NCBI RefSeq assembly: GCF_000208925.1
Contig: NW_001914870.1
Location: 68,351 to 132,350, forward strand
Source of the DNA: Entamoeba histolytica HM-1:IMSS
Taxonomy: Eukaryota > Evosea > Mastigamoebida > Endamoebidae
Direction of reading: 5' to 3'
DNA length: 64,000 bases
Shown here: positions 11,201 through 22,115 of the stretch, piece after piece
How positions within the stretch are numbered: position 1 is the first letter of the stretch
Layout of the letters: each line of letters begins with the position of its first letter
Program-made: the position numbers and the translations under genes
Notes under the pieces: model-generated
Told to the model about the DNA's origin: nothing
Database searches by the model: none
What the model saw: the letters and a program-made list of their open reading frames with translations, nothing else

Positions 11201-11782
11201 ATCTTCTTTGATTTCTTCTTTACTTCTTTTTTCTTTTAATTTAATTACTCCTTCACTACTCATTTCATTATAAAACTCTTTAACATTAAATAGTTTTATT
11301 ATATCTTCATATTTAATTTCAAATCTTTCTTCCATTCCAATTTTAAATATTATTGTAATTGTTTGGATATCTTCTTTACTTATTTCTTTATTTTTAATAT
11401 TTTCTTCCATATATTTAATAATAAAATGAATAAATATTTTCATAACTTTCTTTATTCTTTCTATTATAAAATATGTTCTTAAATGTGCCCACTCATATAA
11501 ACTTCTTCTCATTTGATACATTATAATTCCTATCATATTTATTATTCTCTTCTTTTTCTCTTTCTCTTCTTCTTGTTTATTAATATCTTCTACTTCAATA
11601 CAAAAATCTTCTACCATTTCTAAATCTTTTTCTTCTTTAAAAAAACTTTCCTTTGTACTTAATTCATAAATATTTTTATTAAATTCTTCAATGTATTGTT
11701 TTATAATTTCTTTATTTTCTTCTTTCTCTTCTTTTTTTATCTTATTTTTATCGCTCTGTCTTTTAAGTATTTTATCACTCAC
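8228..11782 (-). CDS. N-terminal part of the giant UBR-box protein
   Basis: 1185 codons from the ATG at 11782 to the gap edge, open throughout and with the same Ile/Glu/Asn/Lys-rich composition as the segment on the other side. The start is highly charged (Lys/Glu), followed by predicted helical repeats. Around residues 525-560 there is a basic linker with several Thr-Pro-Arg and Ser-Pro-Arg motifs (TPRN, TPRK, SPRK), which look like cyclin-dependent-kinase sites. No catalytic domain was recognised. It is divergent from the MIF gene, with 182 bp between starts. The join to the C-terminal part is inferred from continuous strand, composition and open frames at both gap edges. Confidence 0.75.
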
Positions 11783-11964
11783 TTCTTTTTCTAACTTTAT
11801 TTCATCTTAACAAACCATTCTTCTCTTAATTATTTCTTATTAAGTTCTTTTCCTTCTTTTAAATTAATCTTTATTAACTTCTCTTTTTCTTTTATTTCTT
11901 CTTTTATTATTTCTTTCTTTTTTTAAAAATCTCAAAATTAAAAGAATAAAAAGTTCAAATCATT
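11783..11964. promoter_or_regulatory. Divergent promoter region between UBR-box and MIF genes
   Basis: 182 bp separate the two divergent starts, so both core promoters must lie here or overlap the genes. The MIF side has an AAAAAGTTCAAATC stretch just before its ATG. The UBR side is pyrimidine-rich on the plus strand and has no clear GAAC box. Promoter role is by position only. Confidence 0.45.
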
Positions 11965-12306
11965 ATGCCACACGCTTTAATCACTTTGAGTGCTGATATT
12001 ACTGAAGAAATTAAGAAAGAAATCGCTCATGAATCAATGAAAATTTTATCTGAAGTTATTGGAAAACCAATTAGTTATTGTGCTACTCAAGTTGTTACTT
12101 CAGTTGGTGGGTTTGGTGGTAAAATCGTTAAAAGTGCTTTTATTGACATTAAAAGTATTAGTGGATTAAAAGGAAAACAAGAAGGATTATCTGATAGGTA
12201 TTGCAAATTATTAGAACAAAAAGCTGGTATTGAAGGAGGAAACATTTATTTAAATTTCACTGAAATGACAGGAAATAACTGGGGATATGATCATTCTACT
12301 TTCTAA
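11965..12306 (+). CDS. MIF: Macrophage migration inhibitory factor homologue
   Basis: 113 residues, the standard MIF length. Met1 is followed by the proline that becomes the catalytic N-terminus (tautomerase base) after Met removal. Other family marks are GKPISY near residue 37, the SISGL segment in the middle, and the C-terminal NNWGYDHSTF with the conserved Asn-Trp. MIF proteins form trimers with keto-enol tautomerase activity and act as cytokines when released; Entamoeba MIF is known as a secreted host-cytokine mimic. There is no signal peptide, as is usual for MIF. Single exon, divergent from the UBR-box gene. Identification is firm; extracellular role is from knowledge of the family. Confidence 0.95.
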   Translation: MPHALITLSADITEEIKKEIAHESMKILSEVIGKPISYCATQVVTSVGGFGGKIVKSAFIDIKSISGLKGKQEGLSDRYCKLLEQKAGIEGGNIYLNFTEMTGNNWGYDHSTF

Positions 12307-14671
12307 TTAAATTACTTCATTTCTTTTACTTCTTTTTATTAAATATTTTAGCTTTAACATTATTTAAAAAGTAAATTGTTCCTTATGTTGTTTTTATTAT
12401 GTTTTATATTCAATTATCTTTTCTTTAATTTGTAGGTTTTAATATTAAAAGAACAAACAACATAACATTAATAAAATTAAATCATTTGTTAGTTAAGGAG
12501 AATAGAAATAACTTCTCTTCATTTCTCAATATTAGTTACAAATTGCATAAAACATCCATCATCTTCTCTTCATTGTTAATAAAATCTTGTTTACTAAGTA
12601 GTTTGTTTTGTTGAGTTTGTTCATATTCAAGTTTTTTCATGTTTGAGTGTTAAGTGTTGTTGTGGTTTATTTGATATCATTAATGAATCTTCTGTACTAT
12701 AATTGACTTATTGTAATGTTAGAATATCAATTTATCGGTTATAATATGAGATAAAGAAAAAAAAAGAATAATTTAGTGAAAGAAAGAAGTATATATGAAT
12801 AAAAAGAAAATACCAAAGAAATAAAAGAAAAACAATAAAACCATACATAAATACTAATAAAAGAATGGAAAATACAATAAGAAAAAAAGAATGAAATAAT
12901 AATAAAGTATTTTGATGACGATATTATTGATTTTATTAATATAGAAATTAGTATTAAAATATTTCAATGAAATATTGAATAATTTCATTTTAATCTATTT
13001 CATTATTTCATTATTCAATGATAATATTTCATAGTAATGAATTATTTCATATTTATAATGAATGTGAAGAAATATTTGAATATGATTGAAGAATAAATAA
13101 AGAAATAATAATGGATGAAATAAATCATTCAATACATTTAAAAGAGAAAGAATAATTGAAAAATATTCAAATCATAGAATATACAAAATATGATAAAATA
13201 TTAAAATACAATATAATAACTAAATTATTATGAGACTATTTGTTTAAATGTTGCACTATACTAACATAAGTTAATACACAAACAAAAATTATTTCATTTT
13301 AAATGATTATTTTTATAAAAATGATTTAAAATGGAATAAAACAAATATAATAATTTAAAGAAAGTATTTTCTGAATATTGACAGTAATGAATAAATAAAC
13401 TTAAAGGAAATAAACAATAATCAAATGAAATTTTATATTTCTATACAAACAAATATTTTATATTTTTAATAACATCTATTTATTGTTTATATATTATCAA
13501 TTTCATCATTGAGGTTCATTCTTCTAGTCTATTTACGTTTATATATTTTCAAAGTTAATTTATTTAATTCTTTCATTTGTATTTATTATTTAATACTTTT
13601 TTTTAAATTTTTAATGTCATCTATAATATAGTTATTGATAATGATTATATATTTAACACTATTTTCTTTATTGTATAATATTTAACATTATTATTGTTTC
13701 GTTTCATCAAATAGTATTTTTATTTTCACTTCTTCTTTTTTCTTTTCTTTTCATACTACATTTATTATCAATACCTCATCATTTATATTATATTTATAAT
13801 ATCATCTAATTATTTTATATCATAATTAATTAAGTTAATTATTAACACATCTTATTATCCCTTATTTCTATAAACTTTCATTTTAATATCTTTTAATTTC
13901 TTCCGTCATCTTTTCGAGTTGGTTTATTTTCTATTCTTTTTTTTTTGCATCATAAATAAAATATCAATAACTATATATTCATACGATATTACGTGTTAAA
14001 ACGAAAGAGTGATTTTAAATTAACAATCAAGTAATAATATGAAATAACAAATTAAATTAGCCAAAAGAAAATAATGCAAAGAAAAGTCATTTAATTCTAC
14101 TAATAATATGGTAAAAAAATAATTGTTTGAAATAATAAAGGAGAAATGATTTTTTTTCATATACAATCATATTAAGTGACACATAAATTAAAGAATAAAA
14201 AAAGAAATATGACTAGTAAAATAAAACCAATACTATAATGAAAATTATCAATATAACAATGAATAAATAGAAATTAACAATAAGAATAAATAAAGAAATA
14301 AAAATAAGAATAAGAAATAATAATATAAATATGTTGATGTATTTTATCATTTCTTTATTTGTTTCTTATTCTTATTTCTATTATCTTATTCATTTGATTC
14401 ATAATGAATTAATTCAATGAAATAATACAAATAAATTGTTCATTCATTTTATCTTATTTCTATTTCATTCTTATTTCTTTTATTATTTATTAAAAACACC
14501 CTCATTGGGTGTGAAAATTTCATTAAATGAAATAAAATAAATCAACATTGAATTATTTCCATTTTTATTTCACAATTTCATTCATCTGCCAATGAATGAA
14601 ATGGCTGTTCATATTCTTCATTGATTTGTTTTTATTCTTTTTTAGTTCATTTTCAATTAATCAAGATTGAA
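12307..14671. other. 2.4-kb gene-free AT-rich tract with TTCATT/AATGAA-type repeats and inverted repeats
   Basis: No ORF with coding character was found. From about 12940 to 13150 and 14280 to 14640 the sequence is built of short variants of ATTTCATT and AATGAAAT on both strands. An imperfect inverted repeat with arms of about 20 bp lies at 13290-13340, and another pairs roughly 14280-14310 with 14360-14390. It separates housekeeping genes from the duplicated TLDc/LINE island and could be a decayed repeat block or a structural (scaffold-type) region. Confidence 0.6.
14497..14513. other. Perfect small hairpin
   Basis: ACACCC and GGGTGT are perfect 6-bp arms around a TCATT loop, a rare GC-rich spot in this AT-rich tract. 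It lies about 160 bp beyond the stop of the TLDc gene read on the minus strand. A role in RNA 3' processing is possible but unsupported. Confidence 0.3.
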
Positions 14672-15721
14672 TCATTTCATTTCAATTCCTATGATTCGTT
14701 TTGGTGTGAAATTATATTTTCCACAAAGTGCATTTCTTATTCCTTCATATTCAAATGAACATTGTTTACAATATGATTCTGTTTTATAATTTTCTTTATA
14801 AACACGAATATCACCAAACCCATATCCAAATTCAAACAAGCAATCACTTGATTGATTGTCTAACCAAAATGCATGTTGTGGTTGTTTAATATCAAATTTC
14901 ATCATTCCTTTCATTCTTCCTTTTGATTCTAATGAAAATACAAATGATTTTGAATCATATATCCATTCATCAACTTTATCAATTTTCTCATTAACATATC
15001 CTCCAAATTTATTTCCATCTTCATCTTCAATAATAATTATTATATGTTCTTTATTCATTATTCTTTCTTCAAATACTGTTGTATTAACTTTCCAAATATC
15101 AACATTTGAATCAAATAGTATATTGGTTATTCTTCTTTCTGTCAATTCTTCTATTTGTTGAATTTCTTCTTGTTTCTTTTTCCTTTCTTCTTCTTGTTTC
15201 TTTTTCCTTTCTTTTTCCTCTTTTCTTTTCTTCCTTTCTAAATAATCACTGTATTGCTTTTCCCATTCTTCTTTCTTCTTATTAAATTCTGCTGTGATTT
15301 TATCTGTTTCTTTTGGTTTTCTGAATAGTTTGTTTTTCATTATCATTTCTTCAATTGAAATGATTTTATCAATTAATTCATTCCGTGTTTTACTCAGTAT
15401 TTCTTCATCATGATTACATTCTTCTATGATTCTTTTCATTTGTTTCTTCATTATTTCTATTTGGTTGATTGTTTCTTGACTTTTCTCTATCACTAGTTTT
15501 CTTCTTCTTTCTGTTTCATCAATCCTATCAAATATTCCTTCTCCTCTTTTAATTGCTTCTGAATATGTTTCATTTGGTTTTATTCTAAATACTTCATTTT
15601 TAATACTTCCTATATAATATTGATAATTCTTAGTAGTATCATTAATTGATTGTTGAATATTTGGAAGTGTTTCTACTACTTCTTTAATTAATTGATTATT
15701 CTTGTTTATTAACTCATCCAT
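14672..15721 (-). CDS. TLDc-domain protein with N-terminal coiled coil (copy 1, complete)
   Basis: 349 residues. Residues 1-190 are charged and helical, with a Lys/Glu/Arg/Gln-rich coiled coil ending in two KKKQEEER-type units. Residues about 200-349 form a TLDc domain: FGGYVNEKID, a tryptophan before DSKSFVFSLESKGR, FEFGYGFGDIRVY and a C-terminal Cys-containing segment. TLDc proteins are linked to oxidative stress and V-ATPase regulation in other eukaryotes; TLDc families are expanded in Entamoeba. The N-terminal half is nearly identical to the gap-truncated copy at 22585-23130. A GAAC and a TATTTAAA-like motif lie just upstream. The specific role here is unknown. Confidence 0.85.
   Translation of the reverse strand: MDELINKNNQLIKEVVETLPNIQQSINDTTKNYQYYIGSIKNEVFRIKPNETYSEAIKRGEGIFDRIDETERRRKLVIEKSQETINQIEIMKKQMKRIIEECNHDEEILSKTRNELIDKIISIEEMIMKNKLFRKPKETDKITAEFNKKKEEWEKQYSDYLERKKRKEEKERKKKQEEERKKKQEEIQQIEELTERRITNILFDSNVDIWKVNTTVFEERIMNKEHIIIIIEDEDGNKFGGYVNEKIDKVDEWIYDSKSFVFSLESKGRMKGMMKFDIKQPQHAFWLDNQSSDCLFEFGYGFGDIRVYKENYKTESYCKQCSFEYEGIRNALCGKYNFTPKRIIGIEMK
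15164..15212. repeat. Tandem 24-bp repeat inside the TLDc coding region
   Basis: Two consecutive copies of a unit reading CTTCTTCTTGTTTCTTTTTC plus CTTT, giving KKKQEEER-type repeats in the coiled coil on the minus strand. The other TLDc copy stops at the assembly gap inside the same repeat, so the repeat may have caused that gap. Confidence 0.7.
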
Positions 15722-16172
15722 TTTAATTTAATTTGATGTTTATAAGTTCAAAATATGGATGTTTAAATAGTTAATCCACGTTATTAACACATCAAGTCAA
15801 TCATTATTTTTATCATTTTAACAAATGTTATTCATTTTCCTTCTAAGATGGTACGTCTGAAACACCATACAAACCCTAGTACATTTCAAGCTCCAACTCT
15901 CCCAGTTATTATCTAATTATGATGGTATTTTTAAATTAAAAATGTGTTAGGTAGTATTGAAAAAGGTGTACTATTTTATTACTGTAGAATATTACTTATT
16001 ACGTTATATCAGTTGGTATTTATTAATAAAAAAATAATAAATAAATGGAGGTATCATTCAATCAAAATGATCTACTAAAGTGTGGTTGAGGGTAAAATGA
16101 ATTTGTAATAGTTATATTGTGGTAATGAAATACTTTCTTTTCTCTTTCATAAATAAAATAAAAATAAAGAAA
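15722..16172. repeat. Upstream block U shared by both duplication units, copy 1
   Basis: This non-coding block follows the TLDc start and recurs at 23131-23580 with only scattered changes. Part of it (15931-16172) also recurs, diverged and inverted, at 16800-16985 inside the palindrome, with shared landmarks such as the ATGTRTTAGGTA and ACTAAAGTGTGG motifs. It marks the region as a repeatedly copied segment rather than a unique promoter. Confidence 0.75.
15741..15768 (-). promoter_or_regulatory. Core promoter elements of TLDc copy 1
   Basis: On the minus strand a TATTTAAAC-like TATA element is followed by TTTTGAACTTATAAAC, a GAAC box, 20-45 nt before the ATG. Both are Entamoeba core promoter types. 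The same arrangement is largely kept before copy 2. Confidence 0.5.
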
Positions 16173-16554
16173 TGAAACTATTTCAATTTAATAATAAGCA
16201 ATTAATTAAGTGTTAATAGAAATAGCTTCTATTGTTCCTGCCTCAGGGGAGACTAATCCCATCAATTCGTCTTCATCTATCAACTCTACAGAGTATGTTT
16301 GATTGTAATTGAAGCAATATTCAATGACATACATCATGTTTTTTATTACAAGGTTTTTAATTTCTTTCTCGATGTCAATTTTAATTCTTTAATTCTTTAA
16401 TTAATCTATTACTTTATTTGTTTATTATTCCATTAATTGATATTACTACTGGATTTATTTTGACATCTTTTAAATTTTCTATTTTCATTAGAATATTCTT
16501 TAATTCATTATACTTATTTCTTTTCTTCCAATAGGTTGAAACTATTTCAATTTA
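16173..16554 (-). mobile_element. 5'-truncated LINE (family B) 3' end with 18-bp target-site duplication
   Basis: The 346-bp insert at 16191-16536 is flanked by perfect copies of TGAAACTATTTCAATTTA at 16173-16190 and 16537-16554. The insert matches the 3' end of the minus-strand LINE fragment at 43673-45110, including the block GGGGAGACTAATCCCAT and the stretch coding for a VVISING-type endonuclease-tail motif on the minus strand. A truncated 3' piece between direct repeats is the signature of target-primed reverse transcription. A SINE that shares its 3' end with this LINE is an alternative. The left flank and insert are also present in the second duplication unit. Confidence 0.8.
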
Positions 16555-16559
16555 AATCA

Positions 16560-17190
16560 AAAAAATAAACAATAGTTAATTAAGTGTTAATAGATTTTTC
16601 ATATATTCTTCCTAGTTTAGCGGAGACTAATCCTTTCGCTGTTTAAAAAAAGAGTAATCTCTTTGTTGAACCTATCATTTAGGTTTGTCTTGCAAAATGA
16701 GAAAATCACTTCTTTGTTTTATTTCTTCTTATTAAGGTTTTTCAAACTTCTTCGCTTAATTCTTCTTTTTAAGCCTTTGTTTGTTTTCTGCCTTAATTTT
16801 AAGGAATTTCATTTTTCTTATTTTATGAATGAGAGAAAAGACTATTTCATTACTACTATATTATTATGTTTAATTTTCTTTTAGTCTTACCCACACTTTA
16901 GTAATTTCTTATATTACACCATGTTATATTCTACCATAATATCTTGCTACACCCTTTGCAGCTTTACCTAATACATTTCTAATTTAAATTAAAAAACAAA
17001 CAAAGGATTAAAAAGAAGATATATGTGAAGAAATTTGAAACACCTTAATAGGAAGAAATAAAAGAAAGAAATACTTTTCTCATACTCCTATAAAAACCTA
17101 AATGATATGTTAAACAAAAAGATGTTTAGTCTCCCCAAAACTAGGAATAATAGATGAAAAATCTATTAACACTTAATTAACTAATTTTTA
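16560..17190. repeat. Long imperfect palindrome (arms about 200-240 bp)
   Basis: The left arm, about 16565-16805, is the reverse complement of the right arm, about 16985-17188. Matching landmarks are TTAATTAAGTGTTAATAGAT, the GGAGACTAA block, CATTTAGGTTT, TTTCTTCYTATTAAGG and CCTTTGTTTGTTTT. The outer ends resemble the family-B LINE 3' terminus, so the arms look like two related element ends facing in opposite directions. The spacer holds an inverted copy of block U. The palindrome is absent from the second duplication unit and ends about 17 bp before the LINE ORF1 start. Confidence 0.75.
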
Positions 17191-17206
17191 TTCTTGGTGT
17201 TTAGTA

Positions 17207-18019
17207 ATGAAAAAGAAAGTGGCAAAAAAAGATGCATTACAGGAGACACCACAAAAATATAGAAAAACAAATAACCAAAGAAGAAGAAATTCATATCAAC
17301 CAAGAAATATAAATGATAGAAGAATGAGTGAAAATAGGTATTATCTGTATAGACAGAGATACATGAATAATCACACTAACCATTACAATAACAATTATAT
17401 CCATAACTATCACAACATTGATGATACAAATCATTTCACTCATCACTTTAATCATAATCATCATCATAAACACTTTAATAATAATTTAAATAGAAATAAA
17501 CAATATCAATATAATAGAAACAAGTACCATAATAACACTCAAAGAAGATACAAACAATATCAAAATAAGAAACAACAACAAAACATAAATAAAATAAAAG
17601 AAATGATTGAAATACAAAACCAAGAATATTGGAAAAGACTCATTGAAGAAGAAATTAAAATACTTACACCACAAGAAGTAGAAGAAATTAAAAATACCAA
17701 GATTAAAGAATATACATCATCAACAATATGGAGAAGATGGTATTTTCTTGCACGAGAAAAAACAAAAACAATCAGAATGGAAGAAGAAACTATTAGTATG
17801 ACTATTGAAGAAGACAATAATCAATACAACCCAAATGAGATTAAAGACAATAAAATATACAATAACTATGTAATGAGTATTGAAAGTGAAGAAGACGATG
17901 ATAAAGATTCTACGAGAGTAGAAGCTAGGCTTGCTGAGGAGAAGAAGAGGTTTAATAAAGGAGAGAAGAAGAGGCTGGTAGAAAAGGAAGAAGAAAACAG
18001 TAAAAAGAAAAAAGAATAA
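17207..18019 (+). pseudogene. LINE copy 1 ORF1, Asn/His-rich basic protein
   Basis: 270 codons remain open. Residues 1-125 are basic and very rich in Asn, His, Tyr and Arg (NHYNNN, HFNHNHHH), which suggests RNA binding. Residues 130-190 have helical charged segments, and the end is Lys/Glu-rich. The frame is then broken; a coiled coil and a PKKRKL nuclear-localisation-type motif (near 18421) continue in shifted frames to about 18500. Copy 2 has lost the first codons through a deletion. The start is the first ATG after the palindrome. Confidence 0.7.
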
Positions 18020-18565
18020 AAGAAATAGAGGAAAAAGTGGAGGAGGATATGAAAGAGAAAGAAGAAATGAAAAAGGAAATACAAATAAAAGACAAAACCA
18101 TTAAGAAACTAACTAAGGATATTATGGCATTAAAGAAGAAGCATGAGAATGAGATAAGCACAAAATAAGAATGTGATAAAAGAATATTCAAATTCCATGC
18201 TGAATCTGAGAGAAAAAGGTCTGAAGTAAATAATTTAACACAACAATTACTCTTTCTGAAAGATAAATTATCTAAATTAGAAAATGAAAATCCACAAGAA
18301 GAAAAGAAGAAAGATGAGGTAACTTACAATATAACAGACTCATCTGAAACACAAATTGTGAATGACCTCTCCCCCAATGTGGTAGTAGCTGATGAAATAT
18401 CATCATGTGAAGATGATCTTCCAAAAAAAAGAAAGTTAATGCAGAAATCCATTGAAGAAATTGATATTCAGCATAAGAAGATCACTACATTAGAATTAGA
18501 TAACAAAAAAACGGGGGAAGCAAACAGATAGAGAAGAAGATTTAACACTTTATAAATGTTTTGTT

Positions 18566-21500
18566 TTGAAATTATTTGAAAGAAAATTAAGAGGTCAACT
18601 TAAAGAAGAGTTAATAGAAAGACTAATACATGAATTTGGAATTAAAGTTAATGATATTAATGAATATAAAGAAATAATAAAGAAGACATTTAAAATAAAG
18701 AATGAAATTAAAAGAGAAATCAATAGAATAATGGAGGAAGAAATAATAAAACATCAATTGAAAGATAATGAAATAATGGAAATAATATCCAAAATGAACA
18801 AGAAAGAAGAAATAGAAGAAGAGGAAGTAATGAAAATATTTAAAGAAGAAGAAATGAAAGAACAAGAAGATGTACAATTTATTAATTACTATTATAATAA
18901 GAAGAAAGTACATCAAATAATTAATATTATTAATAAAAATGAAATATCAATCAATCCATTAGATGATTATTACCATTATATTAAAACTGTAGCTTCCACT
19001 ATTAACATAATTAATAAAAATAAACAAGAAAGAAGTTGAAAGAAAAGTATAGAAAGAATATTACAATCAAAAATATGTAGATTAAGAGATTTACTTCATA
19101 ATAAACAATATATGAAATTAAAAAGAATATTATATATTAAGAAATATGATATATACCATATTAAAATAAAAACAAATGAACAAATAAATTATTATAAATA
19201 CATTAGAAATATGAAAAAAATAGAAATAGAAGCAAGAAAGAATAATTTGAAAAGAATAAGATGGAATTATAAAATGATGAAATATGGAAAAGGCAACATC
19301 TAAATAAATCTAAAGAAGATGAATATCCAGATAATATCTCCACTATTAATTTCTGGAAATGAATCTATGAAACTAACACCAATATAGATTTTATCTAAAT
19401 ATTAATTTATATGAAATATTAATTGAAAATAGAATTAATAATAGAATGTCTATAATCACTCATAATGAATTAGATTGTGCTATTAAATTTATTGACAATT
19501 GGAAAGTAAAATGAAAATGATAAAATACAATGATTTTTGATTAAATATTTAGAACAACCAAAGAAATATTTATTAAAATTATTTAATGAATGGTTAAATA
19601 ATCCTAATGAAATATCTCCTCATTTTATTCAAGGAAGAACAATATTAATATATAAGAAATGAAATAAATTAGACCCACAGAATTACAGACCAATAACTTG
19701 CCTAAATTGTCTGTTAAAAATATTTACATCAATATTAAAGATGAAAATAGAAAATCAATTGATTCAAAATCAAATTGAAAAACAACTATCATTAAATCAA
19801 ATTGGATGTAAAAAATATACATATGCATCAAAAGAAGGATTATTATACAACATTATAATCCAACAATTATTATTAAAGGCTAAATTGAAGTTTGTAGAAA
19901 CATATTATGACATATCCAAAGCATATGATAGTATTAATCATCAATGGATTAAACAATGCTTAATATATTTTAATATCCCACTAGCAGTAATTAATAATAT
20001 ATTATATATATTAAATAATACACAACTTAATTTATATTACAATCAATAAAGTGTAGGTATGATTAATGTAGAAAGAGGAATAATACAAGGTGACAGTTTA
20101 TCTCCACTTTTATTTGTATTATCTATTGACATACTATCTAAACAATTAGATAAACAAATAAGCAAATTAAATATTAAAATAAATGGAGAAGAAAAACAAG
20201 TCAAGTTAAACCACATATTATATATGGATGATTTAAAGATAATGACTAATAGCCTCGATGAAATGGAAAAAGTACACAAATTAACTAAAGAAATATTTAA
20301 TGGAATATGATTAAAAATTAATGTAGAAAAGTGTGGGATAATGACTAATATTAATAGTCAAATAAATGGAGAATTAGCTGAACTACCATGAGTAACTAAT
20401 GACAATCCTTATAAATATCTTGGTATTGAAATAGGAGATAAAGTAAATATCAATAAATATTGTACAAGAATATTAAATGATGTATCTTCTATTTTATCAT
20501 CATTAAATACTATGAAATACAGCAGCCTCAATACAATAAGAAAGATTAATAGTGATATAATCTCCAAATTAAGATATGGATTTAGTATTGTCACATGGAA
20601 GTTAGGAGAATTGGAGAAGATAGATAAACAAATAAGAAAATCATTAATACAATTCAAATTATACAGTAGAAATATACCCAAAAGTAGATTATATGTTAAA
20701 ATAAATGAATTGGGATTAGGATTAATGTCAGCAAGAGATGAATGTACTAAATAATTATTAAGAATATGTTTAAAATATAGGTGGAGATCAAACACAGAAA
20801 TAGGAGAAATGATAGAAACAATAAAAGAAAATCCAAATTGAATAATTAAAAGAATGAAGAAAGCATTTGGTAAAAAGATTAATTTAATGAAATAATGAAT
20901 GTAATAGAATTAAATGAAAGAAAGCACAATGTAAAGAAAGTATTTGAATGGGTAACTAATGAATTAAATGAAAGATATTTAAGTGAATGGAGAGAAAAGA
21001 AATGTGGTGAATATATAAGATGTGCAAATGGCACTTTCAATGATAAGAAATTAACAGTAGCAACATGGAGGTCATTGAACATAAAAAGAAATGCATTCCT
21101 CCAAATAGTAAAGATGCAAGAAGGAGTAACCATGACAGGAAGTATTAAATCTAAAATACTCCAAAATGATGCTTTAAAATATTGTAAACATTGCCCTAAC
21201 ACAATAACATCTATTAGTCATATCTTGTTAGGATGTCCTGTAATGAAAAAGAATCAAATATTAAAACATGATTATGTTTGTAAACAAATATATAAACGTT
21301 TATTAATTACCCATCTTAATGAATTTGATGCAATTGACTTTAATAATCCTCCTAAATGTATTAATAATGATGAAATGGTTATAACTTACAATAAAGATTT
21401 ATTGGTTAATGATAATTCATTCCATGCTAGAAGACATAATATATATATTATCAAAATATGAAAGAAAAGAAATGATATATCATAGATGTTGCTATATGTC

Positions 21501-21740
21501 AAGATAATAATTTAGAATTAAATTACATTCATAAAATAAATAAGTATAAAGAAATACAAGAGAAAATAAGAAATAATAGAGAATTAATATATGTAGAAAT
21601 AATACCTGTTATATTATCAATAAATGGATTAATACATAAAGAGTCAGCAAGAAGAGTAAAAACACTAAAACTACAATTAGACTTTTCCAAAATCCTACGA
21701 ACAATAATTATAAAAAATATGAAAGACATAATGTTTTACA
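18566..21740 (+). pseudogene. LINE copy 1 ORF2 remnants: reverse transcriptase and REL-type endonuclease
   Basis: Open pieces at 18566-19039, 19112-19303, 19741-20042, 20059-20310, 20512-20754 and 20895-21461 carry one polyprotein in order. The first pieces are Lys/Ile/Asn-rich and helical. RT motif A lies near 19900-19940, a TAA at 20047 breaks the frame before motif B (near 20085-20110), and motif C, YMDD, is near 20221. The endonuclease Cys-Cys-His-Cys cluster is at about 21179-21240. The tail (ICQDNNLEL, ILSINGLIHKES) continues in another frame to about 21730. It belongs to the R4-like clade with site-restricted endonucleases, and is disabled. Confidence 0.85.
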
Positions 21741-21895
21741 CATTCAATTCTGGCAGCACATTAGAAGAAGAACAATCTAATGCGAGCATGCTAGAAATGA
21801 ACTCTATTACATCAATAGAGCATAATGAAGAAACTGAAATAATCACTTCTCAGTATGAAGAAAATCCAATTGAGGATATATCTAATAATTGACCT

Positions 21896-22115
21896 TTTTT
21901 TACTAAAGGAAATAAAATCAAACAAAAGTCAATAGAATTATGTTTTGTATTTTCAATAAAACCAAACTTACAACTTATATAACATATTTTTATCACAAAA
22001 TATAATAACTTGTAAGTGTTTTTTATCAAAATCCAAATCTAAAACATTAAACATCATTTGATCTATTGTCTGAAATAGAGTATTTAAAGAAAATCAACTA
22101 ACTGATAAAACATAA
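21896..22115. other. Short spacer after LINE copy 1
   Basis: 220 bp between the LINE 3' end and the Gly/Val ORF. AT-rich, with a T run at its start from the LINE tail. No gene or further repeat was recognised. Confidence 0.5.

Larger units (their letters stand above)
17190..21895 (+). mobile_element. Near full-length decayed non-LTR retrotransposon (LINE family A, copy 1)
   Basis: About 4.7 kb, close to the usual size of Entamoeba LINEs. In order it has an ORF1-like basic protein, a coiled-coil linker, a reverse transcriptase with YYDISKAYDS, QGDSLSPLLF and YMDD motifs, and a C-terminal restriction-like endonuclease zinc motif CKHC...H...C. Several stops and frameshifts break the reading frame, so it is not active. 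The 3' end is near CTAATAATTGACC followed by a T run. It is about 88-92% identical by eye to copy 2. Confidence 0.9.

Noticed and set aside
17291..18191. Several minus-strand frames opposite LINE ORF1
   Set aside because: Shadows of the Asn/His-rich and Lys/Glu-rich coding strand; the plus-strand order matches copy 2 and known LINE layout.
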